A stretch of 50,954 nucleotides of DNA. Source: Geminicoccaceae bacterium. Lineage in GTDB: Bacteria > Pseudomonadota > Alphaproteobacteria > Geminicoccales > Geminicoccaceae. Shown here in pieces: positions 42,601 through 50,359 of this stretch. The notes under the pieces were generated by a model. The model had not been told where the DNA came from, did no database searches, and saw nothing but the letters and a program-made list of their open reading frames with translations. Each line of letters begins with the position of its first letter. The stretch's first letter is position 1. Location: the NCBI GenBank assembly GCA_025062095.1, contig JANXAZ010000026.1:1-50954 (forward strand). Direction: 5' to 3'. Made by a program: the position numbers and the translations under genes.

Positions 42601-44304
42601 ATGGTCGAGCCGCGACCCGAAACCGCCGCCGAAGCCCTCTTGCTGCGGCTCGCCCGGCACGGTGTCGCCTACCTGTTGGCGAATGCCGGGACCGATTTCG
42701 CTCCGCTCATCGAGGGCATCGTGCGCCTACGGATGCTCGGGGCGACGGTACCCGAGCCGCTGCCGATCGCGCACGAGACCTGCGCGGTCGCGATGGCGCA
42801 CGGCTATTGGCTGGTCAGCGGACGGCCGCTCGCCGTGGGTCTGCACACCAACGTCGGCCTCGCGAACGCGGTCATGGGATTGATCAACGCCGCCTCGGAC
42901 GAGATCCCGATGCTCGTGCTCTCCGGGCGCACCCCCGTCCTCGAGCGCGGCCGTCTCGGTGCCCGCGATCTTCCCATTCACTGGGGTCAGGAGATGCGCG
43001 ACCAGACCGCGATGGTCCGCGAAGTCGTGAAATGGGACTATGAACTCCGTTTCCCCGAGCAGATCGTCGAACTGATCGACCGCGCGTGCGCGATCGCGCA
43101 GAGCGCGCCTTGTGGTCCCGTTTACTTGAGCCTTCCGCGAGAAGTCTTGTGTGAACGCTACGAAGGCACCTTTCCTCGCGAGCCGCTGCAGAACCCGACC
43201 TCGTCGGCTCTCCCGGAGCTCGCCGCGATCGAAGAAACGGCTCGGGTCCTCGCCGAGGCCGAACGGCCGCTTCTCGTCGCCCAACGCAGCGGCCGCGAGG
43301 CCGCCGGTATGGCCGGGCTCGTGCGGCTGGCGGAAGCCCTCGGCGCACCCGTGGTCGAGCACTGGCCCGTTCGGATCTCGTTTCCGGCGAGCCATCCGCT
43401 GCACGCCGGCTTCGATCCGCATCCCCTCGTCACCGAAGCCGACGCGATCCTGATCGTCGATGCCATCGTTCCCTGGCTGCCGCACCGCGCGACACCTCCG
43501 CCCGGCTGCACGGTCGTCGCGCTGGGACCCGATCCGCTCCTGCGACGCATCCCGATCTGGGGTTTCCCGGTCCATCGCGCCCTCCCAGGCGAGCCCGCCG
43601 CCGTCCTCCACGCACTCGCGGAAGCGGTCGAAAGGCTGCCCGCGGCCGCGCGCGCCCGCTGCGCGGCGCGGCGCGCCGCTGTCGCGCGACGCCGGGGCGA
43701 ATGGCGCCTCGCCGCGCGAGCGCGCGCCCGCGAAGGATGCGGCGCGCCGATGACCGCCTCCTGGGCGAGCCTCTGTTTGGCGGAAGCGATCGGGCAAGAT
43801 GGTGTCGTGTTCACCGAGCTCGGGGCCGAGCCCGCGGTCGTGCAGCGCGATCGTCCCGGCAGCTGGTTCGGACACACGATGGCCGGCGGGCTCGGCTGGG
43901 CTCTCCCGGCCGCGCTCGGCGCCCAACTCGCCGACCGCGACCGATTGGTCGTGGCCGCCGTCGGCGACGGCTCTTATCTCTTCGCCAATCCGGTCGCCTG
44001 CCATCAGATCGCCGCCGCCAACGGCTTGGCGGTGCTCACGCTCGTTTTCGACAACGGCATGTGGAACGCGGTGCGCAAGTCGACCCTCGCCGTGTACCCG
44101 GATGGCCATGCCGCACGGACCAACCGCATGCCCTTGACCGCGCTCGAGCCGCGACTCGATTTCGCTGCGATCTGCCGGGCCTGCGGCGGCTTCGGCCGAC
44201 GCGTCCGCGACGGTCGCGAACTTCCCGCCGCCCTGACCGAGGCGCTTCGGGTCGTGCGCGAAGAGCGTCGACAAGCGCTGGTGCAGATCGAGGTGGCACC
44301 GTGA
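42601..44304 (+). CDS. Thiamine-diphosphate-requiring enzyme
   Basis: A 567-residue TPP enzyme of the acetolactate synthase/oxalyl-CoA decarboxylase-like superfamily. Landmarks are YLLANAGTDFAPL at the substrate end, the catalytic-glutamate segment IAHETCAVAMAHGYW near residue 58, a central domain from about 190 to 330, and the cofactor motif VGDGSYLFANPVACHQ with its later asparagine in VFDNGMWNAV. GGGAGGAGCC precedes the ATG. The last codon overlaps the GTG of a hotdog thioesterase gene, so an acyl-CoA substrate or product is plausible. The substrate is unknown. It is divergent from parE. Confidence 0.88.
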   Translation: MVEPRPETAAEALLLRLARHGVAYLLANAGTDFAPLIEGIVRLRMLGATVPEPLPIAHETCAVAMAHGYWLVSGRPLAVGLHTNVGLANAVMGLINAASDEIPMLVLSGRTPVLERGRLGARDLPIHWGQEMRDQTAMVREVVKWDYELRFPEQIVELIDRACAIAQSAPCGPVYLSLPREVLCERYEGTFPREPLQNPTSSALPELAAIEETARVLAEAERPLLVAQRSGREAAGMAGLVRLAEALGAPVVEHWPVRISFPASHPLHAGFDPHPLVTEADAILIVDAIVPWLPHRATPPPGCTVVALGPDPLLRRIPIWGFPVHRALPGEPAAVLHALAEAVERLPAAARARCAARRAAVARRRGEWRLAARARAREGCGAPMTASWASLCLAEAIGQDGVVFTELGAEPAVVQRDRPGSWFGHTMAGGLGWALPAALGAQLADRDRLVVAAVGDGSYLFANPVACHQIAAANGLAVLTLVFDNGMWNAVRKSTLAVYPDGHAARTNRMPLTALEPRLDFAAICRACGGFGRRVRDGRELPAALTEALRVVREERRQALVQIEVAP

Positions 44305-44696
44305 ACTCGGCGCGACATCCCTGCGAGCGGGGTCTGACCCCCGCGGTGCGGACGCTCGCCATGCCCGCGGACACCAATCCCTCGGGCGATATCTTCGGTG
44401 GTTGGCTGTTGGCGCAAATGGACATCGCCGCGGGTATCGTCGCGCACGAGCGTGCGCGCGGCCGGGTGGTGACCGTGGCGCTCGACGCGATGGCGTTCCA
44501 CGCTCCCGTCTTCGTCGGCGACCTCGTCAGCTGCTACGCCGAGGTCGTGCGCGTGGGCCGCACCTCCCTCACGCTCCATGTCGAAGCCTGGGCGCGACGC
44601 GGTCGCACCGGCGAGGAGGTCAAGGTCACCGAGGGACGGTTCACGATGGTGGCGGTCGACGCGGAACGACGCCCGCGGCCGGTGCCGACCGAATGA
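44301..44696 (+). CDS. Acyl-CoA thioesterase, hotdog family (YciA-like)
   Basis: A 131-residue single hotdog protein that should hydrolyse acyl-CoA esters. LAMPADTNPSGDIFGGWLLAQMD at the N-terminus, with the catalytic aspartate and glycine-rich turn, and VTVALDAMAFHAPVFVGDLV then VGRTSLTLHVEAW are hallmarks of the YciA/acyl-CoA hydrolase group. It starts with GTG inside the stop codon of the TPP enzyme (GTGA), so the two are made together. The chain length it prefers cannot be told. Confidence 0.92.
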   Translation: MNSARHPCERGLTPAVRTLAMPADTNPSGDIFGGWLLAQMDIAAGIVAHERARGRVVTVALDAMAFHAPVFVGDLVSCYAEVVRVGRTSLTLHVEAWARRGRTGEEVKVTEGRFTMVAVDAERRPRPVPTE

Positions 44697-44727
44697 GGTC
44701 CTGCCGATCGGCCCCTTTCCCGAGAGC

Positions 44728-46137
44728 TCAAATTCCGTAGTAGAGCTGGAGCTCGACGGGGTGCGGCGCACTGTCGACGAGTTCGATCTCGCGCCGCTTG
44801 AGTGCGATATAGGCCTGGATGAGGTCCGCCGACATGACTTCGCCCGCGAGCAAGAACTCGTGGTCGGCTTCGAGCGCTTCGAGCGCTTCTTCGAGAGAGC
44901 GCGCCACGGTCGGGAGGTCTTGGATCTCCTCCGGCCGCAGATCGTAGACGTTGCGGTCCATCGCGTCGCCCGGTTCGAGCTTGCGCTCGATGCCGTCCAA
45001 GCCCGCCATGAGGATGGCGGTGAAGGCGAGGTAGGGATTGGCGCTGGGGTCGGGAAAGCGGACCTCGATCCGCTTGCGCTCGGGCCGCGAGGCGTAAGGG
45101 ATGCGGATCGCCGCCGAACGATTGTGAGCGGCGTAGGTCAGGAGCATCGGCTCTTCCGCCCCGGGTCGCAAGCGTCGGTAGCTGTTCGTGGTGGGATTGG
45201 TGAAGGCGTTGAGGGCCCGGCCGTGCCGGATGATGCCGGCGATGAAGGAGAGGCAGAGAGGCGAAAGGTCCGCATAACCTTGGCCCGCGAAGACCGGCCG
45301 GTCGCCGCGCCAGAGAGCCTGGTGCACGCCCAGCCCCGAGCCCGGCTCTTCGGCCAGGGGCTTGGCCATGAAGGTCGCGGACTTGCCGTACGCGGCTGCC
45401 ACTTGATGGCAGACGTATTTGAAGGTCTGTAGCCGATCGGCCGTCTCGACGAGTCCTCCGGCGGCGAAGCTGGTACGGCACTGACCAGCTCCAGCCCCGT
45501 GGTCGTGCTGGATGCGGCTGAATCCCAACGTGCCCAGAATGGAGGCGATCTCGGCGCGGATGTCGGCGGCGTGATCGGCCGGAGGGAGAGCCAGCTGGGC
45601 CGCCCCGGGGTGCGGACGGTGCCCGGGGTTGCCGGGATGGTGAGCCTGCCAGGCGGCGGTGCGCGTCTCGCTGCCGGAAATCCGATAGCCGACGCCTCCC
45701 GGGCCCATCTCGATCCTGACGTCGTCGAACAGGAAATAGCTCACGTCGACCCCGACCGTGATCCGGTCGGCATAGGCGCGGCGCGCGAGCCATGCCTCGG
45801 CGCGTGCCGCGACCGAGCGCGGATCGCGCTCGTAACCGACGCCGGCGGCGGGATCGGCGGCATCGCACAGGATGACGAGGGTCGGCTGGGCGGCGAACGG
45901 ATCGACGAACGACGCGTCGAGATCCGGGCGAACCAGAAGATCGGCCTCGCTCACCTCGCGCCAGCCGGGCACTCCCGAGCCGTCGATCATGAGCCCGTGT
46001 TCGAGGATCTCGCGATCGACGCTCGCCGCATCGATGGTCGTGTGGCGCCAACGCCCCCCGAGATCGGTGAAGCGCAGATCGACCATTTTGATGCTTTCCG
46101 CGCGGATCCGCTCGAGAACCGCATCGACTTCGGCCAT
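44728..46137 (-). CDS. Glutamine synthetase homologue with degenerate metal site
   Basis: A 469-residue type I glutamine synthetase fold, complete from VDLRFTDLGG to the C-terminus. The active site is heavily altered. Where GlnA has GPEAEFF there is VGVDVSYF, HHEVA-AGQ-E becomes HDHGAGAGQCR, and NGSGMHVH becomes PGSGLGVH. Ligands equivalent to Glu129, Glu131, Glu212, Glu220 and His269 (Salmonella numbering) are thus changed, as are Asn264 and Ser53. By contrast NRSAAIRIP, IEVRFPDPSANPYLA and the adenylylation loop NVYDL (Tyr397 equivalent) remain. It is probably not a normal glutamine synthetase. It may be a pseudoenzyme, a subunit in mixed rings, or a ligase for another amine. GGAGGGGG precedes the ATG. 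It has no glnB neighbour. Confidence 0.88.
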   Translation of the reverse strand: MAEVDAVLERIRAESIKMVDLRFTDLGGRWRHTTIDAASVDREILEHGLMIDGSGVPGWREVSEADLLVRPDLDASFVDPFAAQPTLVILCDAADPAAGVGYERDPRSVAARAEAWLARRAYADRITVGVDVSYFLFDDVRIEMGPGGVGYRISGSETRTAAWQAHHPGNPGHRPHPGAAQLALPPADHAADIRAEIASILGTLGFSRIQHDHGAGAGQCRTSFAAGGLVETADRLQTFKYVCHQVAAAYGKSATFMAKPLAEEPGSGLGVHQALWRGDRPVFAGQGYADLSPLCLSFIAGIIRHGRALNAFTNPTTNSYRRLRPGAEEPMLLTYAAHNRSAAIRIPYASRPERKRIEVRFPDPSANPYLAFTAILMAGLDGIERKLEPGDAMDRNVYDLRPEEIQDLPTVARSLEEALEALEADHEFLLAGEVMSADLIQAYIALKRREIELVDSAPHPVELQLYYGI

Positions 46138-46894
46138 GCCCCCTCCGTTCCGGACGACGGATCTCTCTGGTACTGTCGGCGCGGACCGACGTGCGATCGG
46201 CGTTCGATCGAGCCGGGCCGAGCGCCGCGCCGCGACCCCCTCGGGCCGCGCGAACGGTGCGAGAGGACCGCACTGCCGCGGGACGACGAGTGTCGGTTCC
46301 GGGATCGCACCCGCCGACGCCGCACGGAGTTTCGAAGTCTCTCTGCGAGGATCGGAGGCGTCATCGACCCCTGTCGGCCGCTCGGGCCCGAGCGAGAACA
46401 ACCGAGCGCGAGAGGGATCGTACCGCTGTCCGCCGGGGTCTCGGTCGCGTCGCGTCGCCGCGCGCAGGCCTTCCGGCCGACCGCCGCGACGACGATTCGG
46501 GCGCACGGGGCGAACCGCTCGAGCCGGAGGCGCGAAAGCGAAAAGCGAAACGAGACATCGACGAACGCACAGCGCTCGGCCGAGACGAAGGGTCGGTGCC
46601 CGCGCGCAGCGGTCTCGCGGCCTTCGGGCCGGGCGCGGGCCGCGATCGCGACGGGGGCCGCGCCCCTTCCCCGCGCGCGACGCACGATCCCTGAACGCAC
46701 GAAGCCGGCCCGGGGGAGACCGGCGCGCGCGAGGTCCGGGGGCGCGTCAGCGACCAGCGGCCCGGCCGGGGCCGCGATCTTCTCGTCGAGCGTCCGGGCG
46801 ATCCGCCGCGTGGCGCGAGTGCGTGAAGCGGGCGTTGCCGGCCCGAACGAAATCTCGTCGCAAAGCGGGTCTGGGACGCCGATCGAGGGCTCGG
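46138..46894. other. Gene-free stretch of about 760 bases
   Basis: Between the glutamine synthetase homologue and the isochorismatase-like gene I see no supportable protein on either strand. Open frames exist but encode arginine-rich sequence with no motifs. The first 30 bases after 46137 hold the synthetase homologue's ribosome binding site. The rest may be promoter, unrecognised RNA or decayed DNA. Confidence 0.4.
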
Positions 46895-47458
46895 TCACGG
46901 AGGCCCGCCCGCGCGGATCCACGGGGCCAAGGTCTTGAACTCGGGCGTTCCCGCGCGGCCGAGCCATTCGAAGACCACCATCTCGCTGTCGACCACGTCG
47001 CAACCCGCCGAGCGCGCTCGCGCGAAAGCCAGCGATCGACTCTCTTCCCGTCGCGAGCCGGTGGCGTCGGCCACGACGACCACCGAGAGGCCGAGCGCAC
47101 GGAAGCCCACGGCAGTCTGGAGCACGCAGACGTGCGCCTCCATTCCGCCGAGCACGAGGGTATGCCGACCGGTGGCGCGCACGGCTTCGACGATGGACGG
47201 CACGGCGGCGCAAGAAAATTCGAGCTTGGCGAAGCGCGGAGCATCGCCCAGTTCGGCCGCGAGCGCCGCCACCGTCGGCCCGAGCCCTTGCGGATACTGT
47301 TCGGAGACGAGGATCGGTACACCGAGCGTACGCGCCGCGGCAGCGAGAAGCCGGCAACGCGCGACGACGCGCGCGTTGTCTTGGATCGCCGGGGCCAATC
47401 GCTCTTGCAGATCGACCAGGAGCAGAACGCAATCCTCGCGGACGAGAAGTGCGGACAT
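46895..47458 (-). CDS. Isochorismatase-family cysteine hydrolase
   Basis: A 187-residue protein with the catalytic triad of the isochorismatase-like hydrolases: Asp16 in VDLQERL, Lys78 in FAKLEFS and Cys111 in GGMEAHVCVLQTA. The HVCVLQTA block, with its preceding cis-peptide region, is typical of the YcaC/nicotinamidase branch. SEQYPQGLG is also typical of YcaC-type proteins. These cut amide or ether bonds in small molecules; the substrate is unknown. It stands alone and is divergent from the DEAD-box helicase gene. Confidence 0.92.
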   Translation of the reverse strand: MSALLVREDCVLLLVDLQERLAPAIQDNARVVARCRLLAAAARTLGVPILVSEQYPQGLGPTVAALAAELGDAPRFAKLEFSCAAVPSIVEAVRATGRHTLVLGGMEAHVCVLQTAVGFRALGLSVVVVADATGSRREESRSLAFARARSAGCDVVDSEMVVFEWLGRAGTPEFKTLAPWIRAGGPP

Positions 47459-47528
47459 CGGCGGCTCCTCGAACCGACCCTCAAAACACGGCGCTGCTCC
47501 TTCGACGTCAAGAGGCTCCCCTCCTGCG

Positions 47529-47556
47529 TTGACACGCGCGCCAGCGGGATTACCTA
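47529..47556 (+). promoter_or_regulatory. Candidate promoter of the helicase gene
   Basis: A perfect TTGACA lies at 47529-47534, with TACCTA 16 bases later (47551-47556). A further TATCAT is at 47565-47570 but too far from this -35. The helicase start is 40 bases downstream. The match at -35 is exact and that at -10 is weak. Confidence 0.4.
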
Positions 47557-47595
47557 AGAGCCGGTATCATAGGAAACAGACGGATCCACCATCCT

Positions 47596-49008
47596 TTGAA
47601 CGAAACCCACACGATCCGCTTCGAGGATCTCGGCCTGCGCGAGGAGATCTTACGGGCGGTGCGCGAGTCCGGCTATGTCGAGCCGACGCCGATCCAGGCT
47701 CGCGCCATTCCCGAAATCCTCGCACGCAAAGACGTGATCGGCATCGCGCAGACGGGCACCGGCAAGACAGCTTCCTTCGTTTTGCCGATGTTGCAGATCC
47801 TGTCCTCGGGTCGTGGTCGCGCGCGTATGCCACGCTCGTTAATCTTGTCGCCCACGCGCGAGCTCGCCACACAGACCGCTCGCAATTTCGAAATCTACGG
47901 GAAATACCTGCATCTGTCTATGGCCCTCCTGATCGGTGGCGTCGGCATGGGCGCGCAAGAGCGTTTGCTCGACAAGGGGGTCGACGTTCTCATCGCCACG
48001 CCCGGGCGACTGCTCGATTGGTACGAGCGAGGCAAGATTCTTTTGGGCGGCATCGAAATTCTGGTAATCGACGAGGCGGACAGGATGTTCGACATGGGCT
48101 TCTTGCCAGATGTCGAACGCATCGTTTCGCTGATCCTCGGCCGCAGACAAACGTTGCTTTTCTCGGCCACGATGCCGCCGGAAGTGCGTCGTCTCGCCGA
48201 TCGATTTCTTGTGAACCCGGTCGAAGTCCAGGTCGCGCGGCCGGCGACCACGGCGGAGACCGTCGACGACGTCGTCGTCGAAGTGGGCGCTGACGAGAAA
48301 AAAGACGCCCTCCTCGAAATCATCGAGCGCGAAGGCATCACCAAAGCCATCGTCTTCTGCAATCGAAAACGGGATATCGGCGCGGTGATGCGTCACCTGC
48401 ATCGAGCGGGGCTGAAGGTTCGCGATCTGCACGGAGACCTCGAGCAGTCTCAACGGCAGGCGACCCTCGATCAGTTCACGCGCGGCGAAATCGACTTCCT
48501 GGTGGCCACGGACGTCGCGGCCCGCGGCTTGGACATCACGGACATGCCGGCCGTGATCAACTTCGACGTGCCGCTCAATCCGGAAGATTACGTCCACCGC
48601 ATCGGCCGCACGGGTCGGGCCGGCCGCCGCGGACGCGCGTTCACGCTCGCCGCGCCCGAAGAGCAACGGTTCCTCGCCAATATCGAGAAGTTGACCAAAC
48701 GCAAAATCCCGCGGCTCGCTCGGGTCGGCGCGCGCGAGGAGGAGAAGGGCGCCGGCGAGCCGGTGCCGATGCGCCAGCCGGTCCCCCGGCCCGTCGAGGT
48801 CGGAAGGCGGCGCCGGAGCGCGGCCGCCGCGACGGCACCGCGGGAAACGTCGGTGGTGCGCTCGGCGCAGAAGACGCCTTCCGCGCGCAAGACCGGAGCG
48901 CGCTCCGCTTCCGCCCCGCAACGCGAGGCTCAGGTGCTCGCGTTCGGCGAGCACGTCCCGCGCTTTCTCGCCAACCCCGTACCGGTCCCGATGCGCAAGG
49001 CCTCCTGA
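47596..49008 (+). CDS. DEAD-box RNA helicase
   Basis: A 470-residue DEAD-box helicase. In order it shows the Q motif (RFEDLGLREEILRAV and EPTPIQ), Walker A AQTGTGKT near residue 50, PTRELA, TPGRLLD, DEAD in VIDEADRMFD near 158, SAT, the second RecA domain with VFCNRKRD, DVAARGLDI and HRIGRTGRAGRRG. The C-terminal 90 residues are basic and low-complexity, a common RNA-binding tail. It belongs to the RhlE/CshA-like group, acting in RNA decay, ribosome assembly or cold response. The TTG start has no clear ribosome binding site. Its stop overlaps the next gene (TGATG). Confidence 0.95.
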   Translation: MNETHTIRFEDLGLREEILRAVRESGYVEPTPIQARAIPEILARKDVIGIAQTGTGKTASFVLPMLQILSSGRGRARMPRSLILSPTRELATQTARNFEIYGKYLHLSMALLIGGVGMGAQERLLDKGVDVLIATPGRLLDWYERGKILLGGIEILVIDEADRMFDMGFLPDVERIVSLILGRRQTLLFSATMPPEVRRLADRFLVNPVEVQVARPATTAETVDDVVVEVGADEKKDALLEIIEREGITKAIVFCNRKRDIGAVMRHLHRAGLKVRDLHGDLEQSQRQATLDQFTRGEIDFLVATDVAARGLDITDMPAVINFDVPLNPEDYVHRIGRTGRAGRRGRAFTLAAPEEQRFLANIEKLTKRKIPRLARVGAREEEKGAGEPVPMRQPVPRPVEVGRRRRSAAAATAPRETSVVRSAQKTPSARKTGARSASAPQREAQVLAFGEHVPRFLANPVPVPMRKAS

Positions 49009-49250
49009 TGCAAACGATCTTCGTCCTCGTCAAATGTGAACTCGGTCGTGCCTACGACGTCGCCGATGCGGCCGTTCAGAAGATGGAAGAAGTCTCGGAG
49101 GTCTACTCGATCTCCGGCCAATACGACTTGTTGATGAAATTCCATTTGCCGAGCGACACGGACATCGGTCGCTTCGTGACCAGCAGAGTGCAGACACTGG
49201 AGGGTGTGAAGGATACCTTCACCCTCATCACTTTCAAGGCCTTCAGCTGA
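49008..49250 (+). CDS. Stand-alone Lrp/AsnC ligand-binding (RAM) domain protein
   Basis: An 80-residue protein that is only the ligand-binding half of an Lrp/AsnC regulator: QTIFVLVKCELGRAYDVADA, then EVYSISGQYDLLMKFHLPS and FVTSRVQTLEGVKDTFTLI. There is no DNA-binding helix-turn-helix. Such single RAM proteins form rings and bind small metabolites such as amino acids, and may modulate partner regulators. The ATG overlaps the helicase stop, so the two are translated together. Confidence 0.92.
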   Translation: MQTIFVLVKCELGRAYDVADAAVQKMEEVSEVYSISGQYDLLMKFHLPSDTDIGRFVTSRVQTLEGVKDTFTLITFKAFS

Positions 49251-49315
49251 ACACGACGCGAGACGAACGCGAGGATCCCACGGCCCGGGCGGTCGAGGTC
49301 GTCGCGCGCCGCCGG

Positions 49316-49903
49316 GTGCACGACGGATTCTACAAACTCGACGTGCTCGAACTCCGCCACCAGCGGTTCGACGGCAGCTGGACGCCGCGGTTGCGCCGCG
49401 AACTGCTCGTCCAGCGGGACGCCGTGGCCGTGCTGCCGTGGGACCCCGACACCGATCGCGTGCTCTTGGTCGAGCAGTTCCGGGTGGGCGCCTTGGACTC
49501 GGGAGAGAGCGCCTGGCTGCTCGAAGCACCCGCCGGTCTGCTCGAACCGGGCGAGAGCCCCGAGGCCTGCGCGCGCCGCGAACTCCGCGAAGAATGCGGC
49601 CTCGAAGCCGGGCGGCTGGAGCCGGCCCTGGTCTATCGCTCGAGCCCCGGAGGTACCACGGAGTGCGTGACGGTGTTCGTCGCCGAGGTGCGTCTTCCCG
49701 AGCACGGCGGCCTGTTCGCAACCGCGAGCGAGCAGGAGGACATCCGCGCCCACGTGCTGCCGACCGAGGAGGCCTTCGAGCGGCTCCGCCGTGGCCTCGT
49801 CACCGCCACCACCGGAGTCATCCCTCTTCTGTGGCTCGAGCTCAACCGAGCGCGCCTGCGCGCGCTGTGGCGACCTGAGACGGTGCCGAGTTCGTCGCCT
49901 TGA
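49316..49903 (+). CDS. Nudix hydrolase, ADP-ribose pyrophosphatase type
   Basis: A Nudix-family hydrolase of about 195 residues. The Nudix box is visible as PAGLLEPGESPEACARREL followed at once by REECGLEAG, and the N-terminal strand of the NudF/ADP-ribose pyrophosphatase group is present (DGFYKLDVLELRHQRFDG). It should split nucleoside-diphosphate-linked compounds such as ADP-ribose. The GTG given may be internal: the frame is open back to a CTG at 49247 that overlaps the preceding stop (CTGA) and would supply the missing first strand (RAVEVVARRRV). It follows the RAM gene by 65 bases. Confidence 0.9.
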   Translation: MHDGFYKLDVLELRHQRFDGSWTPRLRRELLVQRDAVAVLPWDPDTDRVLLVEQFRVGALDSGESAWLLEAPAGLLEPGESPEACARRELREECGLEAGRLEPALVYRSSPGGTTECVTVFVAEVRLPEHGGLFATASEQEDIRAHVLPTEEAFERLRRGLVTATTGVIPLLWLELNRARLRALWRPETVPSSSP

Positions 49904-49968
49904 AACCGTGGCGTCGGACCGCTAGCAGCGGAGTTCGCGAAGGCCCGGCAGGATCTCGGAGTACGGTC

Positions 49969-50256
49969 GTGCAGGCGCGCATCTACCAGCCCGCGAAAAC
50001 CGCGGTCTCCTCGGGTCGTTTCAAGACCAAGAAGTGGGTGGTAGAATACGAACCTCGTTCACCCAAGCTCCCCGATCGGCTCGTCGGCTGGGTCGGGTCG
50101 GACGATACCGATCAACAGGTCCGGCTTTTCTTTCCCACGCGTGAAGCCGCCATCGCCTACTGCGAGCGACACGGGCTCGCTTATACGGTGGACGAGCCGC
50201 ATCGTCCGATCGTCAGGCCGAAGTCCTATGCGGAAAATTTCATCCGGAAGACCTGA
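49969..50256 (+). CDS. NDUFS4-like respiratory complex I accessory protein
   Basis: A 95-residue protein of the ETC complex I subunit conserved region family, the bacterial counterpart of mitochondrial NDUFS4, found in alphaproteobacteria. QARIYQPAKTAVSSGRFKTK, WVVEYEPRSPK, GWVGSDDTDQQVRLFF and AIAYCERHGLAYTV are family features, with the C-terminal PKSYAENF. It acts at the peripheral arm of NADH dehydrogenase; the nuo genes are elsewhere. The GTG has GGAG seven bases upstream. Confidence 0.94.
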   Translation: MQARIYQPAKTAVSSGRFKTKKWVVEYEPRSPKLPDRLVGWVGSDDTDQQVRLFFPTREAAIAYCERHGLAYTVDEPHRPIVRPKSYAENFIRKT

Positions 50257-50359
50257 GAGGGAGGTTCTCGCCGACACGAGCCACTCGCGATCCGCGCCGC
50301 ACGAGCGGAACGAGCGCTTCGGTCGCGATGAAGGGGGCGTTCGCGCGACCCCGGGTCCC

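Noticed and set aside
44728-46137. The odd glutamine synthetase residues as frameshift artefacts
   Set aside because: Fold-wide similarity continues in one frame before, between and after each changed motif, and I re-read three of the changed motifs directly from the bases.
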